Shown one piece after another: positions 34,885 through 42,433 of a stretch of DNA of 45,258 nt. The notes below the pieces were generated by a model, which had not been told where the DNA came from, made no database searches, and worked only from the letters and a program-made list of their open reading frames with translations. Source of the stretch: UBA5109 sp038148755. GTDB lineage: Bacteria; Pseudomonadota; Gammaproteobacteria; Pseudomonadales; Pseudohongiellaceae. The stretch covers positions 1-45,258 of the forward strand of contig JAYQWA010000017.1 of NCBI GenBank assembly GCA_038148755.1, given 5' to 3'. Made by a program: the position numbers and the translations under genes. The first letter of the stretch is position 1. Each line of letters starts with the position of its first letter.

Positions 34885-36297
34885 ATGCGCAAAACCAAAA
34901 TAATCTGTACCCTCGGTCCTGCCACCAGTAATTTCGAAAAACTTAAAGAAATGCATGAAGCAGGCATGGATATCATCCGCCTGAATATGTCACATGCGCC
35001 GCATAAATGGGTTGACCGTATGATTGATCATATTGTCGAATTGAATAAAACTACTGATTTTCCCGTCGGCATATTACTTGATACACAAGGGCCGGAAATA
35101 AGAACCGGCGTGCTGGAAAATGATATGGATTTAAAAGCCGGTGATGAAATTTCCATTACTGTGCGTGATGGTGTCGATGTTGAAGAGTCATCAATCCGTA
35201 TCAATTACGACGAGTTGATTGATGCCGTCAATGTCGGCGATAAAATCACTGTTGATAATGGTCTGATCAACCTTCAGGTGCTGGAGAAAAACAATCCCGT
35301 TCTGCGCTGCAAGATTCTGGATGGTGGCAAACTGGGCAGTAAAAAACATGTCAACCTGCCAGGCATCAGAGTCAATCTGCCTGCAATTACCAACAAAGAT
35401 CGTGAAGATATTCTATATGGCCTGACCCATGAACTGGACTATATCGCCCTGTCATTTGTCAGGGAGGCCGGTGATATCGATGAACTTCGAAAATTAATTG
35501 CTGACAACTTTCCTGATAAATTATCCACAGTAAAAATCATTGCCAAAATTGAAGATCAGCAAGGTGTTAAAAATCTGGAAGAAATTATTCAGGTTGCCGA
35601 TGGCATTATGGTTGCCCGTGGTGATCTTGGTGTAGAGATTGATTTAGCTGAGTTGCCAACTGTACAGCGTCATATTATTCGTTTGTGCGCACGCTATGGC
35701 AAACGCGTGATCGTCGCAACACACTTGCTGGAATCCATGATTGAAAACCCGATTCCGACAAGAGCAGAGGTGACCGACGTTGCCAACGCCGTCTACGAAG
35801 GGGCTGATGCCATCATGCTGTCCGGTGAAACCACGATCGGGAAACATCCGGTGCGCTGCGTTAAACAACTTGATGCCATTGCTCGCGCCACAGAAAAACA
35901 GCCGGGCCTGAATTTTACCAGTGAACTGATTAAATCAACGGATAAGGAACATCTGGCAGCAACGGCTGTTGAACTTGCCGAAGACTTAAACGCCAAGGGC
36001 ATTGTTGTGGTAACCCGTCACGGTATCATGGCTAATTATGTGACTAATTGTCATCCTGAAAGCTCACCCATATTCGCCTTTACCAATATCGGCATTACCC
36101 GCCGCCTGATGACGCTGAACCGTTATGTTTATCCCTTCAAAATCGAATTCAGCAAAGACCCTGAAGAAACCCTGAGTCGCGCCTTCAAGGAATTAAAAGA
36201 TAAAGCCGGCTTTGTCAGCAACGATAAAGTCGTGGTGATTTCCGACCTTCTGATTGACCAGGATAGCGTAGGAATTCAGATTCGCTCTCTTCCTTAA
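34885..36297 (+). CDS. pyk: pyruvate kinase
   Basis: A 470-residue pyruvate kinase making pyruvate and ATP from phosphoenolpyruvate. Family blocks are MRKTKIICTLGPATSNFEKL at the start, GMDIIRLNMSHAP, LLDTQGPEIRTG, KIEDQQGVKNLEEI, DGIMVARGDLGVEI, and PTRAEVTDVANAVYEGADAIMLSGETTIGKHP. The regulatory C-terminal domain is complete. The frame is open 42 codons upstream to a TTG, but I chose the ATG at 34885, where the conserved start of the family begins. It is divergent from the receptor and convergent with queA; no clear terminator was seen between them (36298-36474). Confidence 0.97.
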   Translation: MRKTKIICTLGPATSNFEKLKEMHEAGMDIIRLNMSHAPHKWVDRMIDHIVELNKTTDFPVGILLDTQGPEIRTGVLENDMDLKAGDEISITVRDGVDVEESSIRINYDELIDAVNVGDKITVDNGLINLQVLEKNNPVLRCKILDGGKLGSKKHVNLPGIRVNLPAITNKDREDILYGLTHELDYIALSFVREAGDIDELRKLIADNFPDKLSTVKIIAKIEDQQGVKNLEEIIQVADGIMVARGDLGVEIDLAELPTVQRHIIRLCARYGKRVIVATHLLESMIENPIPTRAEVTDVANAVYEGADAIMLSGETTIGKHPVRCVKQLDAIARATEKQPGLNFTSELIKSTDKEHLAATAVELAEDLNAKGIVVVTRHGIMANYVTNCHPESSPIFAFTNIGITRRLMTLNRYVYPFKIEFSKDPEETLSRAFKELKDKAGFVSNDKVVVISDLLIDQDSVGIQIRSLP

Positions 36298-36474
36298 CTA
36301 CAAAATTCAACCAAAAAGAGAGTAATAGCTTTCTATCTTATTTTATCTATTGAAAACGTTACGAGCGAAGCTAAGACGAAGCAAACCTAGAATTTCATTA
36401 AGGAGTTTACAAAGAAGTAAGTGACTGAAATAAATTTTAGTTTTAACGCTGAGATGACAAGTGTAATAGCTCTA

Positions 36475-37494
36475 TTAACTAATAAAGGTGGCATCCCCAT
36501 AACTAAAGAACCGGTATTGTTCTTTAATTGCCTCGTTATAAGCCTTAAGAATATTTTCTCTTCCTGCCAATGTGCTGACCAACATGATCAATGTTGATTC
36601 CGGCAAATGAAAATTCGTCAACAGCGCATCGACAGACTTAAATTCATAACCCGGATAAATAAAAATGCTGCTATCACCTTTATAGGGTGAAATTTCGCCT
36701 GACTGACTGGCCGTTTCCAGACAGCGTACTGAGGTTGTACCCACCGCAATCACGCGTCCACCTCTGGCACGGCAGGCATTCACTTTGGCACAGACCGTTT
36801 TATCAACTTCCAGGTATTCGGCATGCATTTTGTGCTCTTCAATAAGTTCCGTGCGTACCGGCTGAAAGGTTCCCGCGCCAACGTGCAAAGTCACTTTGGC
36901 CGTTTCAATACCTTTGGCTTCGATCTCGGCCAATAACGCTTCATCAAAGTGTAAACCCGCCGTCGGCGCAGCCACAGCGCCCTGTTTTTCGCCATAGACT
37001 GTCTGATAACGCTCTTTATCCAGCAATTCATCTTCACGTTTTATATATGGCGGCAGCGGCATATGCCCAATTTCATCGAGCAACTGCATCAGGTCGACTG
37101 TTTCAGGAAAGGCCAGAATAAAAAATTCACCTTCACGGCCAAGCACCTCGGCTTTAGCATCAGCAGTAAATATGATTGTGGAACCGGTCTTGGGTGTCTT
37201 GCTGGCCCGCACCTGCGCCAGTATCTGGTTTTCAGCCATAACCCTTTCAAGCAATACTTCAACCTTGCCACCGCTTTCCTTTTGACCAAACAAGCGTGCA
37301 GGAATGACACGGGTATTGTTAAACACCAGCAAATCCCCAGGGTTCAGTAAAGCGGGAAAATCCGTGAACTGGCGATGACTGACATCACCCGTTTCGCGGG
37401 AAATACAAAGCAAACGGCTGTCCGTTCTTTTTTCCGGCGGGTAATGGGCAATCAGCTCTTCTGGCAGATCGAAATAAAAGTCGCTGCGTTTCAT
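36475..37494 (-). CDS. queA: S-adenosylmethionine:tRNA ribosyltransferase-isomerase
   Basis: A 339-residue enzyme that adds the epoxycyclopentane ring from the ribosyl part of AdoMet to preQ1-tRNA, the step after Tgt in queuosine synthesis. MKRSDFYFDLPEELIAHYPPEKRTDSRLL at the start, GDLLVFNNTRVIPARLFG, PTAGLHFDEALL and HVGAGTFQPVR are diagnostic. It is normally next to tgt in an operon; here it stands alone, 6.5 kb upstream of tgt on the same strand, with mdh, a receptor, an MBL gene and pyk in between. Confidence 0.97.
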   Translation of the reverse strand: MKRSDFYFDLPEELIAHYPPEKRTDSRLLCISRETGDVSHRQFTDFPALLNPGDLLVFNNTRVIPARLFGQKESGGKVEVLLERVMAENQILAQVRASKTPKTGSTIIFTADAKAEVLGREGEFFILAFPETVDLMQLLDEIGHMPLPPYIKREDELLDKERYQTVYGEKQGAVAAPTAGLHFDEALLAEIEAKGIETAKVTLHVGAGTFQPVRTELIEEHKMHAEYLEVDKTVCAKVNACRARGGRVIAVGTTSVRCLETASQSGEISPYKGDSSIFIYPGYEFKSVDALLTNFHLPESTLIMLVSTLAGRENILKAYNEAIKEQYRFFSYGDATFIS

Positions 37495-37530
37495 GGGGGC
37501 GCAAGATTACCGTTTTTATCTGAGAAATCA

Positions 37531-37559
37531 TAGGCAGCAGAACAAACAGACGTTATAAT
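37531..37559 (+). promoter_or_regulatory. promoter of tRNA-Leu
   Basis: TAGGCA (37531-37536) as -35 and TATAAT (37554-37559) as a perfect -10 are 17 bases apart, followed by a GC-rich CGCGCTCGTC region like the discriminator of stringently controlled stable-RNA promoters. The tRNA gene begins 41 bases later. Confidence 0.72.
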
Positions 37560-37600
37560 CCGCGCTCGTCTAGCCAGACACGTTCAGACAGACTCTTCGT

Positions 37601-37687
37601 GCCGGAGTGGTGAAATTGGTAGACACGCCGGATTCAAAATCCGGTGCCCTTAAAAGCGTGCCGGTTCAAGTCCGGCCTCCGGTACCA
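37601..37687 (+). tRNA. tRNA-Leu (anticodon CAA)
   Basis: An 87-base class II tRNA with a 7-bp acceptor stem (GCCGGAG with CTCCGGT, one G-U pair), the D-arm GGTGAAATTGGTAGACA, anticodon stem CCGGA/TCCGG around TTCAAAA, a long variable arm, the T-arm with GGTTCAAGTCC, and an encoded CCA end. The anticodon CAA reads UUG. It is preceded by a strong promoter. tRNA-Leu(CAA) is a well-known integration site for P4-type integrases (leuX in E. coli), which fits the integrase relic next to it. Confidence 0.95.
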
Positions 37688-37785
37688 AATTTAATTCCAT
37701 CATTATCCAGAATCTTTTTTTACTCTATTATTAACAGAGTATCTCTAATACACTTCATCTATAGCCATGCAACAACATCCATAAA

Positions 37786-37837
37786 TATACCGTAATAATT
37801 ACGGTATAAATCAGAATTAAAGTAACATATACCGTAA
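37786..37837. repeat. TATACCGTAA repeats upstream of the integrase relic
   Basis: TATACCGTAAT and ATTACGGTATA form a perfect 11-bp-arm inverted repeat with one central base (37786-37808). A third copy, TATACCGTAA, lies 19 bases further on (37828-37837), ending 10 bases before the integrase ATG at 37848. The placement and spacing suggest binding sites for the integrase arm-binding domain, or an autorepressor operator. Confidence 0.6.
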
Positions 37838-37847
37838 AACAACAATA

Positions 37848-38786
37848 ATGATTCAAAAGCTCAGCGCTACTAAAGTAAAACAAGCTAGGCCAAAAAGTAA
37901 AACCTTCAAGTTATTTGATGGAAATGGTCTATATCTACTCGTTCATACGAATGGCAGTAAATATTGGAGATATGACTACCAGTTTACTCACAAGTGAAAA
38001 ACATTAGCACTTGGTATTTATCCAAGCATAAGTCTGGCTGATGCTAGAACTGCACATCAAAGCGCTCGAGAACTTCTCAAAAATGGGATAGACCCATCAC
38101 ACAATAAACGTCTAGAGAAATTAACTCGCAATATAGCTGCCAGTGACACATTTAAAGCCATAGCTGAAGAGTGGTTTATCCAAAAACAAGGAGAATCATC
38201 AAAAAGAAACCAAAGTCGAACATTAGCCATACTAGAAAAAGATTTATTCCCATATATTGGAGATATAGCAATTTCACAAATAAAACCTCTAGGGATACTT
38301 ACTGCAATTAGAAAAATAGAGCAAAGAGGCAGTACAGACTTACCTCAACGCGCAAGGCAAATCACTGGGCAAATATTTAGATATGCAATTATCACTAACA
38401 GGACACAAATTGACCCAAGCAGAGATTTGGTAGGCGCACTAAAGGCCACCCCTACTGTTAGACACAACCCCACCATCACTGACCCAGAGCAATTAAGCTA
38501 TTTATTAAGAGCTATCGATTCTTATCAGGGAACAATTGTCGTTAACGCTGCGTTAAAAATTTCGATTTTGCTCTTCCAGCGTCCCGGAGAAATAAGACAC
38601 ATGGAGTGGTCAGAGATTAACTGGCAGGAGTCTCGTTGGGAGTTGCCAGGAGCTAAAATGAAGATGGGGTTGGACCACATTGTACCGCTATCCAAGCAAG
38701 CTGTATCAGTGCTCAAAGAGATACACATGCATACAGGGCGAGGTAAATATATATTTCCTAGCGCCGGTACCAACTATCATTCATAG
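37848..38786 (+). pseudogene. broken P4-type tyrosine integrase
   Basis: Conceptually this begins MIQKLSATKVKQARPKSKTFKLFDGNGLYLLV with the DUF4102 arm-binding domain of P4-like integrases, then a core-binding domain (AIAEEWFIQKQGESSKRNQSRTL), then the start of the catalytic domain with Arg I in LFQRPGEIRHMEWSEIN. Codon 50 is a TGA (37995-37997), most simply a mutated CGA, and the frame then stays open to 38786. It stops after GKYIFPSAGTNYHS, so the catalytic HxxR, His and Tyr are missing. It has therefore both a nonsense codon and a C-terminal deletion and cannot recombine. It sits just after tRNA-Leu, the classical target of this family. Confidence 0.85.
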
Positions 38787-38880
38787 AATAGCTACCCTTT
38801 TAGGTCATCACTGAAGCCTACTATTTACACACAGTCGGCCCGAATACGACGTATTCCTGAATCCCAGATACCTTGAAAAT

Positions 38881-38955
38881 GACACGCCGGATTCACTTTT
38901 CACAAGTGCGCGGTGCCGGTGATAGCGCACCGATTCAACTCCGACCACTGGTACC
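38881..38955 (+). other. decayed copy of part of tRNA-Leu (probable att remnant)
   Basis: The 15-base word GACACGCCGGATTCA is identical to positions 37622-37636 in the tRNA-Leu gene. The following 60 bases still resemble its anticodon side, T-arm (CGATTCAACTCC against GGTTCAAGTCC) and end (TGGTACC against CGGTACC), with many changes and small insertions. An island integrating in a tRNA 3' end leaves such a duplicate. Together with the integrase remnant it marks the second edge of a degraded element of about 1.3 kb. No working tRNA can be made from it. Confidence 0.65.
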
Positions 38956-39008
38956 GTATAAAATAAAGCCGTTTCCCTAGCGTATTAAATGATACTAGTA
39001 TTGAAATC

Positions 39009-39674
39009 ATGTGTGGTCGCTTCCAACTAAAGAAAGACAACAAATCGGATAAGCTCTTAGCTACGCTTAAAGTACAGGGCAAACCCCGCTATTCGGATGA
39101 TTACTCCCCAGGCAGTTGGATATCCGTTATCCATGAGAATGGTGATCGGCATATAAACAGCGTCATCTGGTGGCTGCTCCTGGACCATAAAACACATAAG
39201 CCCAACTACAAGTATGCCTCCTTCAATACCCGCTCAGACAAGCTGGATAACAAGCGCTCCATCGGCTACCACCCCTTTCGGGAATCACGCTGCCTTATCC
39301 CGGCCACGGCCTTTGCAGAAGGGTTGGGTGATAAGAAAACTTATCACAAAATAGAACTGGAGAATCAGGCTATCGCCTTTGGTGGACTGTTTAAAGAACA
39401 CATCAATCAGGACTCAGGGGAAATTATTTACTCCGCTTCAATCATCACCTTGCCCCCTGTTGAGAAATGGGCGAATATACATCCTAAGTCCATACCCTTG
39501 ATGTTGGACTACGAAAATGAAGAATTAATCGACAAGTGGCTTGATCCCGACTTCAAAGACGTTGAGGCTTTCAACGACATACTGAAGCCAGCGATACACC
39601 AGACGCAGCGCGTCACCCCTATAGATAAGCCCGGTAAGTGGAATCCTATTGGAGAGAGCTACTTGATTTCCTGA
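39009..39674 (+). CDS. SRAP-family protein (YedK/HMCES-like)
   Basis: A 221-residue SOS response-associated peptidase-family protein. Members crosslink to abasic sites in single-stranded DNA through Cys2 and shield them from cleavage. The catalytic residues all align: Cys2 (MCGRF), Asn73 (SFNTRSD), Glu104 (AFAEGL) and His158 (NIHPKSIP). The requirement for Cys at position 2 fixes the ATG despite the absence of a clear ribosome site. It opens a compact operon with umuD (11 bases on), umuC and a lipoprotein. I saw no CTG-N10-CAG LexA box upstream; a 10-bp palindrome, ATACTAGTAT (38992-39001), overlaps the place where the ribosome site should be. Confidence 0.9.
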   Translation: MCGRFQLKKDNKSDKLLATLKVQGKPRYSDDYSPGSWISVIHENGDRHINSVIWWLLLDHKTHKPNYKYASFNTRSDKLDNKRSIGYHPFRESRCLIPATAFAEGLGDKKTYHKIELENQAIAFGGLFKEHINQDSGEIIYSASIITLPPVEKWANIHPKSIPLMLDYENEELIDKWLDPDFKDVEAFNDILKPAIHQTQRVTPIDKPGKWNPIGESYLIS

Positions 39675-39685
39675 CCAGGTGAATC

Positions 39686-40129
39686 ATGCAAGTTACTTTG
39701 ATAGACCCCAAAACAGCACCCAAAGAAGCTCTCAGTTATCAGCCACTTCCCTTATACAGTTCGCGAGTTCCGGCAGGCTTTCCGTCTCCGGCAGATGACT
39801 ATATTGAAGACTCGCTGGATTTAAACGAAGAGCTGATCAAGCATCCTTCAGCGACCTTTTTTGCTAAAGCGTCCGGTTTATCGATGGTCAATGCGGGCAT
39901 ACTGGATAAGGCTTTGTTGATCGTTGATCGCTCACTTGATGCTAAGCATGGTGATATTGTCATTGCGGCCGTGGATGGTGAATTAACCTGTAAGATTTTG
40001 GACAAAGAAGCTTCAGTCCTTCGCGCAGCCAATATGAGCTTTGCGCCAATTCCCATTAGCGAGCATACAGACTGCGTTATTCAGGGCGTTGTTACTCATG
40101 TCGTTAACAAACTATGTACGCACTCGTAG
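39686..40129 (+). CDS. umuD: UmuD-type SOS mutagenesis protein
   Basis: A 147-residue LexA/UmuD-family protein (S24 peptidase). After RecA-stimulated self-cleavage it becomes UmuD', the partner of UmuC in DNA polymerase V. The cleavage site is Ala30-Gly31 (RVPAGFPSP; E. coli UmuD uses Cys-Gly). The catalytic dyad is Ser66 (SGLSM, where the common sequence is SGDSM) and Lys103 (LTCKIL). AGGTGA lies five bases before the ATG. It overlaps umuC by 16 bases, so the two are translationally coupled, and follows the SRAP gene. Confidence 0.92.
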   Translation: MQVTLIDPKTAPKEALSYQPLPLYSSRVPAGFPSPADDYIEDSLDLNEELIKHPSATFFAKASGLSMVNAGILDKALLIVDRSLDAKHGDIVIAAVDGELTCKILDKEASVLRAANMSFAPIPISEHTDCVIQGVVTHVVNKLCTHS

Positions 40130-41361
40130 ATTGCAACACCTTTTACGCATCATGCGAACGGATCTTCCGGCCTGATTTGGATGGCAAGCCTATTGTCGTG
40201 CTGTCAAATAATGACGGCTGCGTGATCTCTCTTAATGCCGAAGCCAAGAGCTTTAATATTCCCAGCTATGTGCCTTTCTTTCAGGTCAGGGATGAAGTCA
40301 TAAAAAATAAGGTGCATGTCTTTTCCAGCAACTATGAGCTGTACGGTGATATTTCAGCCAGGGTCATGAAACTACTTGAACCTTTCAGCACTGAAATGGA
40401 AGTGTATTCCATTGATGAAGCCTTTCTCCGGCTAGCTAAAGTCGATTACCAAACTCATGGGAAAGAGATTAAGGACATGCTTTGGAAGCAGGCCAGAATG
40501 CCGGTATGCGTTGGTGTAGCACCGACGAAGACATTAGCCAAGCTGGCTAACCATGCCGCCAAGAAGATCATACGCTTTAACGGTGTCTGTGTGCTGGATG
40601 AACCTTATAAGTGGGAATGGGTATTAAAGCGAATCACGACTGACAAGCTCTGGGGAGTCGGCAGCAGGATATGTAAACGACTCCATCACTTGGGCATCCA
40701 TAATGCGCTGCAACTAGCTCAGGCTAATCCTAAATATTTAAGAAAGCATTTCAGTGTGGTGCTGGAACGAACTGCCAGAGAATTAAATGGCGAAGCCTGC
40801 CTTGACCTACAACTGGAGCCGGCTCCCCGCAAAGAAATTATCTGTACACGCAGTTTCGGCTATAAAGTCACTGAGTTACATGAGCTGCAACAGGCCATGA
40901 GCCTTTATGCTTCACGGGCCTGTGAAAAACTACGCAGCCAGAACGGCCTGACGCAAACCATCTGGGTTTATCTTGAAAGCTTTGACAAGAAAGTAGGTCA
41001 TTATTTCCCTCAACGCATAATACCCCTGCCTCACCTGACTAATGACACACGGCATATTTCCAGTGTGGCCGCTAAAGCCATCGTGAATTTATTCAAGCCT
41101 GATATCAAATATAAAAAATGCGGTATTGGTTTACTGGATGTCCGTACGAAAAAATATGAACAGGCAGACTTGTTTAATCCCCAGCAGACAGAACAATCAA
41201 GAAAGCTTATGAGCGTATTGGATAAAGTCAATCAGAGATACGGCAAGCATGCCATGAAGCTGGCTAATACTGGTATTCAGCCTCTTTGGTCAATGAAGCG
41301 TGAATATATGTCACCGCGATATACAACTCGGTGGCAGGACTTACCAGTCGTTCAGTGCTAA
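40114..41361 (+). CDS. umuC: DNA polymerase V catalytic subunit UmuC
   Basis: A 415-residue Y-family translesion polymerase, the error-prone subunit that copies past damaged bases. Metal-binding acids are Asp6 (LVDCNTFYASCER) and Asp101-Glu102 (YSIDEAFLRL). SNNDGCVISLNAEAKSF and GVAPTKTLAKLANHAAK are typical of UmuC. The little-finger region and C-terminus are present (length close to E. coli UmuC, 422). It begins inside umuD, and its stop overlaps the next ATG (TAATG). It looks intact. Confidence 0.95.
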   Translation: MYALVDCNTFYASCERIFRPDLDGKPIVVLSNNDGCVISLNAEAKSFNIPSYVPFFQVRDEVIKNKVHVFSSNYELYGDISARVMKLLEPFSTEMEVYSIDEAFLRLAKVDYQTHGKEIKDMLWKQARMPVCVGVAPTKTLAKLANHAAKKIIRFNGVCVLDEPYKWEWVLKRITTDKLWGVGSRICKRLHHLGIHNALQLAQANPKYLRKHFSVVLERTARELNGEACLDLQLEPAPRKEIICTRSFGYKVTELHELQQAMSLYASRACEKLRSQNGLTQTIWVYLESFDKKVGHYFPQRIIPLPHLTNDTRHISSVAAKAIVNLFKPDIKYKKCGIGLLDVRTKKYEQADLFNPQQTEQSRKLMSVLDKVNQRYGKHAMKLANTGIQPLWSMKREYMSPRYTTRWQDLPVVQC

Positions 41362-42188
41362 TGAAAAAAACAATCTCTACTATAAGCTTATTAATAGCAA
41401 TGCTACTGATTTCATGTAGCCAAGAGCAGGCAGTGGATATATCCATGCTGCAGGTAGACAAGGGTCTTGCTTACCTTAAAGATACTGATCGTTTATTTAC
41501 CGGAACCGCTGTTTCTTATTATGAAAATGGCCAGCTACAATCAGAGCAGCACTTCGACAATGGCACTCTTGATGGGAGAAATGTTTTCCTGGACGAAAGC
41601 GGCACCCTAAAACTGGAGCTGAACATCGATAATTCTTTTCTCGATGGCGTTTTTTATTCCAGAGATGGCGATTATATTTTCAACGCTACTTTTGATCATG
41701 GTGTCTTAATTCAACGGCAAATACAGTATCAACTTGCCGACACAACTATTATTCAGACTTATGCAGAAAACTTACTCACGACTCAGGAATTAGATTCAAA
41801 AGGGGCGATTATTACAATTACTGAGAAGCCTTTTAGTGATAAAAATATAGCAACTGCTGCGATTGAAGAAAATATGCTGCTTGTTGCTTTTGCTGAAAAC
41901 GCGCAATTGACAGGTAGGTTGTTCTATCAGAATGGCGATATCATTTTCCAAGAAAACTATGTCAATGGGCTGCTGGATATACTGCTTTACCATGATCAGT
42001 CAGCCGGTAACAAAATTTATCATTGTTATTATGAAGGGGAGGTTCTGGAGGCCGATAGCGATGAAATTTGCACCAATCTGCCCATAAAACGGGGGGGGGG
42101 GGTTGTAGAGGCTATATTGCTAGCAAGAGCAAAGAGGCACATAATCAATCCGAGTCTGAAACAAATCTGCTTATTCAGGGTCTATTAA
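41361..42188 (+). CDS. lipoprotein with YwqK/MORN-like repeats
   Basis: A 275-residue lipoprotein: signal MKKTISTISLLIAMLL, then LISC with Cys19. The mature part has degenerate MORN/YwqK-type repeats (GTAVSYYENGQLQSEQHFDNGTLDGRNVF, LNIDNSFLDGVFYSRDGDYIFNATF, LTGRLFYQNGDIIFQENYVNGLL). Such repeats occur in YwqK antitoxins and in surface proteins. The ATG at 41361 overlaps the umuC stop; an upstream in-frame start would run through umuC and miss the signal. A run of 12 G (42091-42102) lies in the coding sequence near the C-terminus, so the last 27 or so residues depend on the exact run length. Its role beside umuDC is unknown. Confidence 0.75.
   Translation: MKKTISTISLLIAMLLISCSQEQAVDISMLQVDKGLAYLKDTDRLFTGTAVSYYENGQLQSEQHFDNGTLDGRNVFLDESGTLKLELNIDNSFLDGVFYSRDGDYIFNATFDHGVLIQRQIQYQLADTTIIQTYAENLLTTQELDSKGAIITITEKPFSDKNIATAAIEENMLLVAFAENAQLTGRLFYQNGDIIFQENYVNGLLDILLYHDQSAGNKIYHCYYEGEVLEADSDEICTNLPIKRGGGVVEAILLARAKRHIINPSLKQICLFRVY
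42091..42102 (+). repeat. G12 homopolymer in the lipoprotein gene
   Basis: Twelve consecutive G, in frame inside codons that read RGGGV near the end of the lipoprotein gene. One G more would change the C-terminal tail to CRGYIASKSKEAHN..., ending at about the same place; one G fewer would give an immediate stop (GGGL, then TAG). Such tracts are either slippage switches or sequencing/assembly errors. Confidence 0.9.
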
Positions 42189-42301
42189 TCTAATAAGCAC
42201 GATAATCAATTTGGCGTATTAGCTATAAGGAATTTTTAAAAACAAAAAGAGACAAGATACAAAAATCAAAATTACGGGGTATACAAAGGAGCCTGGCTTC
42301 G

Positions 42302-42385
42302 ATGAAAACAAAAACTATACACTTCATTTTGCTCTATACATTAACAATACTCCCTAATCTTTACTTAAAAACTATGCACTTTTGA
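42302..42385 (+). CDS. possible 27-residue hydrophobic peptide
   Basis: ATG at 42302 opens MKTKTIHFILLYTLTILPNLYLKTMHF, then TGA. AGGAG lies 10 bases upstream. It is one hydrophobic helix with a basic start, resembling a leader or a small membrane peptide. It lies in the 245-base gap between the lipoprotein gene and the Tat-signal gene. Coding is uncertain, since AT-rich gaps often contain such frames. It is too short to compare by eye. Confidence 0.22.
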   Translation: MKTKTIHFILLYTLTILPNLYLKTMHF

Positions 42386-42429
42386 GGTAAAATTGCTGCC
42401 ACTGATCAGCTTCGACCAGAGGTAAAATT
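42384..42429 (+). repeat. 11-bp direct repeat before the Tat-signal gene
   Basis: GAGGTAAAATT occurs at 42384-42394 and again at 42419-42429, 35 bases apart. The second copy contains the likely ribosome site (GAGG) of the gene at 42434. The spacing could reflect a regulator binding two adjacent sites, or chance duplication. Confidence 0.4.
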
Positions 42430-42433
42430 TACA

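Noticed and set aside
36298..36474. Terminator between pyk and queA
   Set aside because: The gap is AT-rich but contains no convincing stem with a T tract; termination there may be Rho-dependent or the two transcripts may overlap.
37995..37997. TGA in the integrase as a programmed readthrough or selenocysteine codon
   Set aside because: The protein also lacks its catalytic C-terminus, so simple decay explains both lesions; no SECIS-like context was seen.
38786..39008. Further coding sequence between the integrase relic and the SRAP gene
   Set aside because: The frames are short and stop-rich; the only recognisable content is the tRNA-like remnant at 38881-38955.
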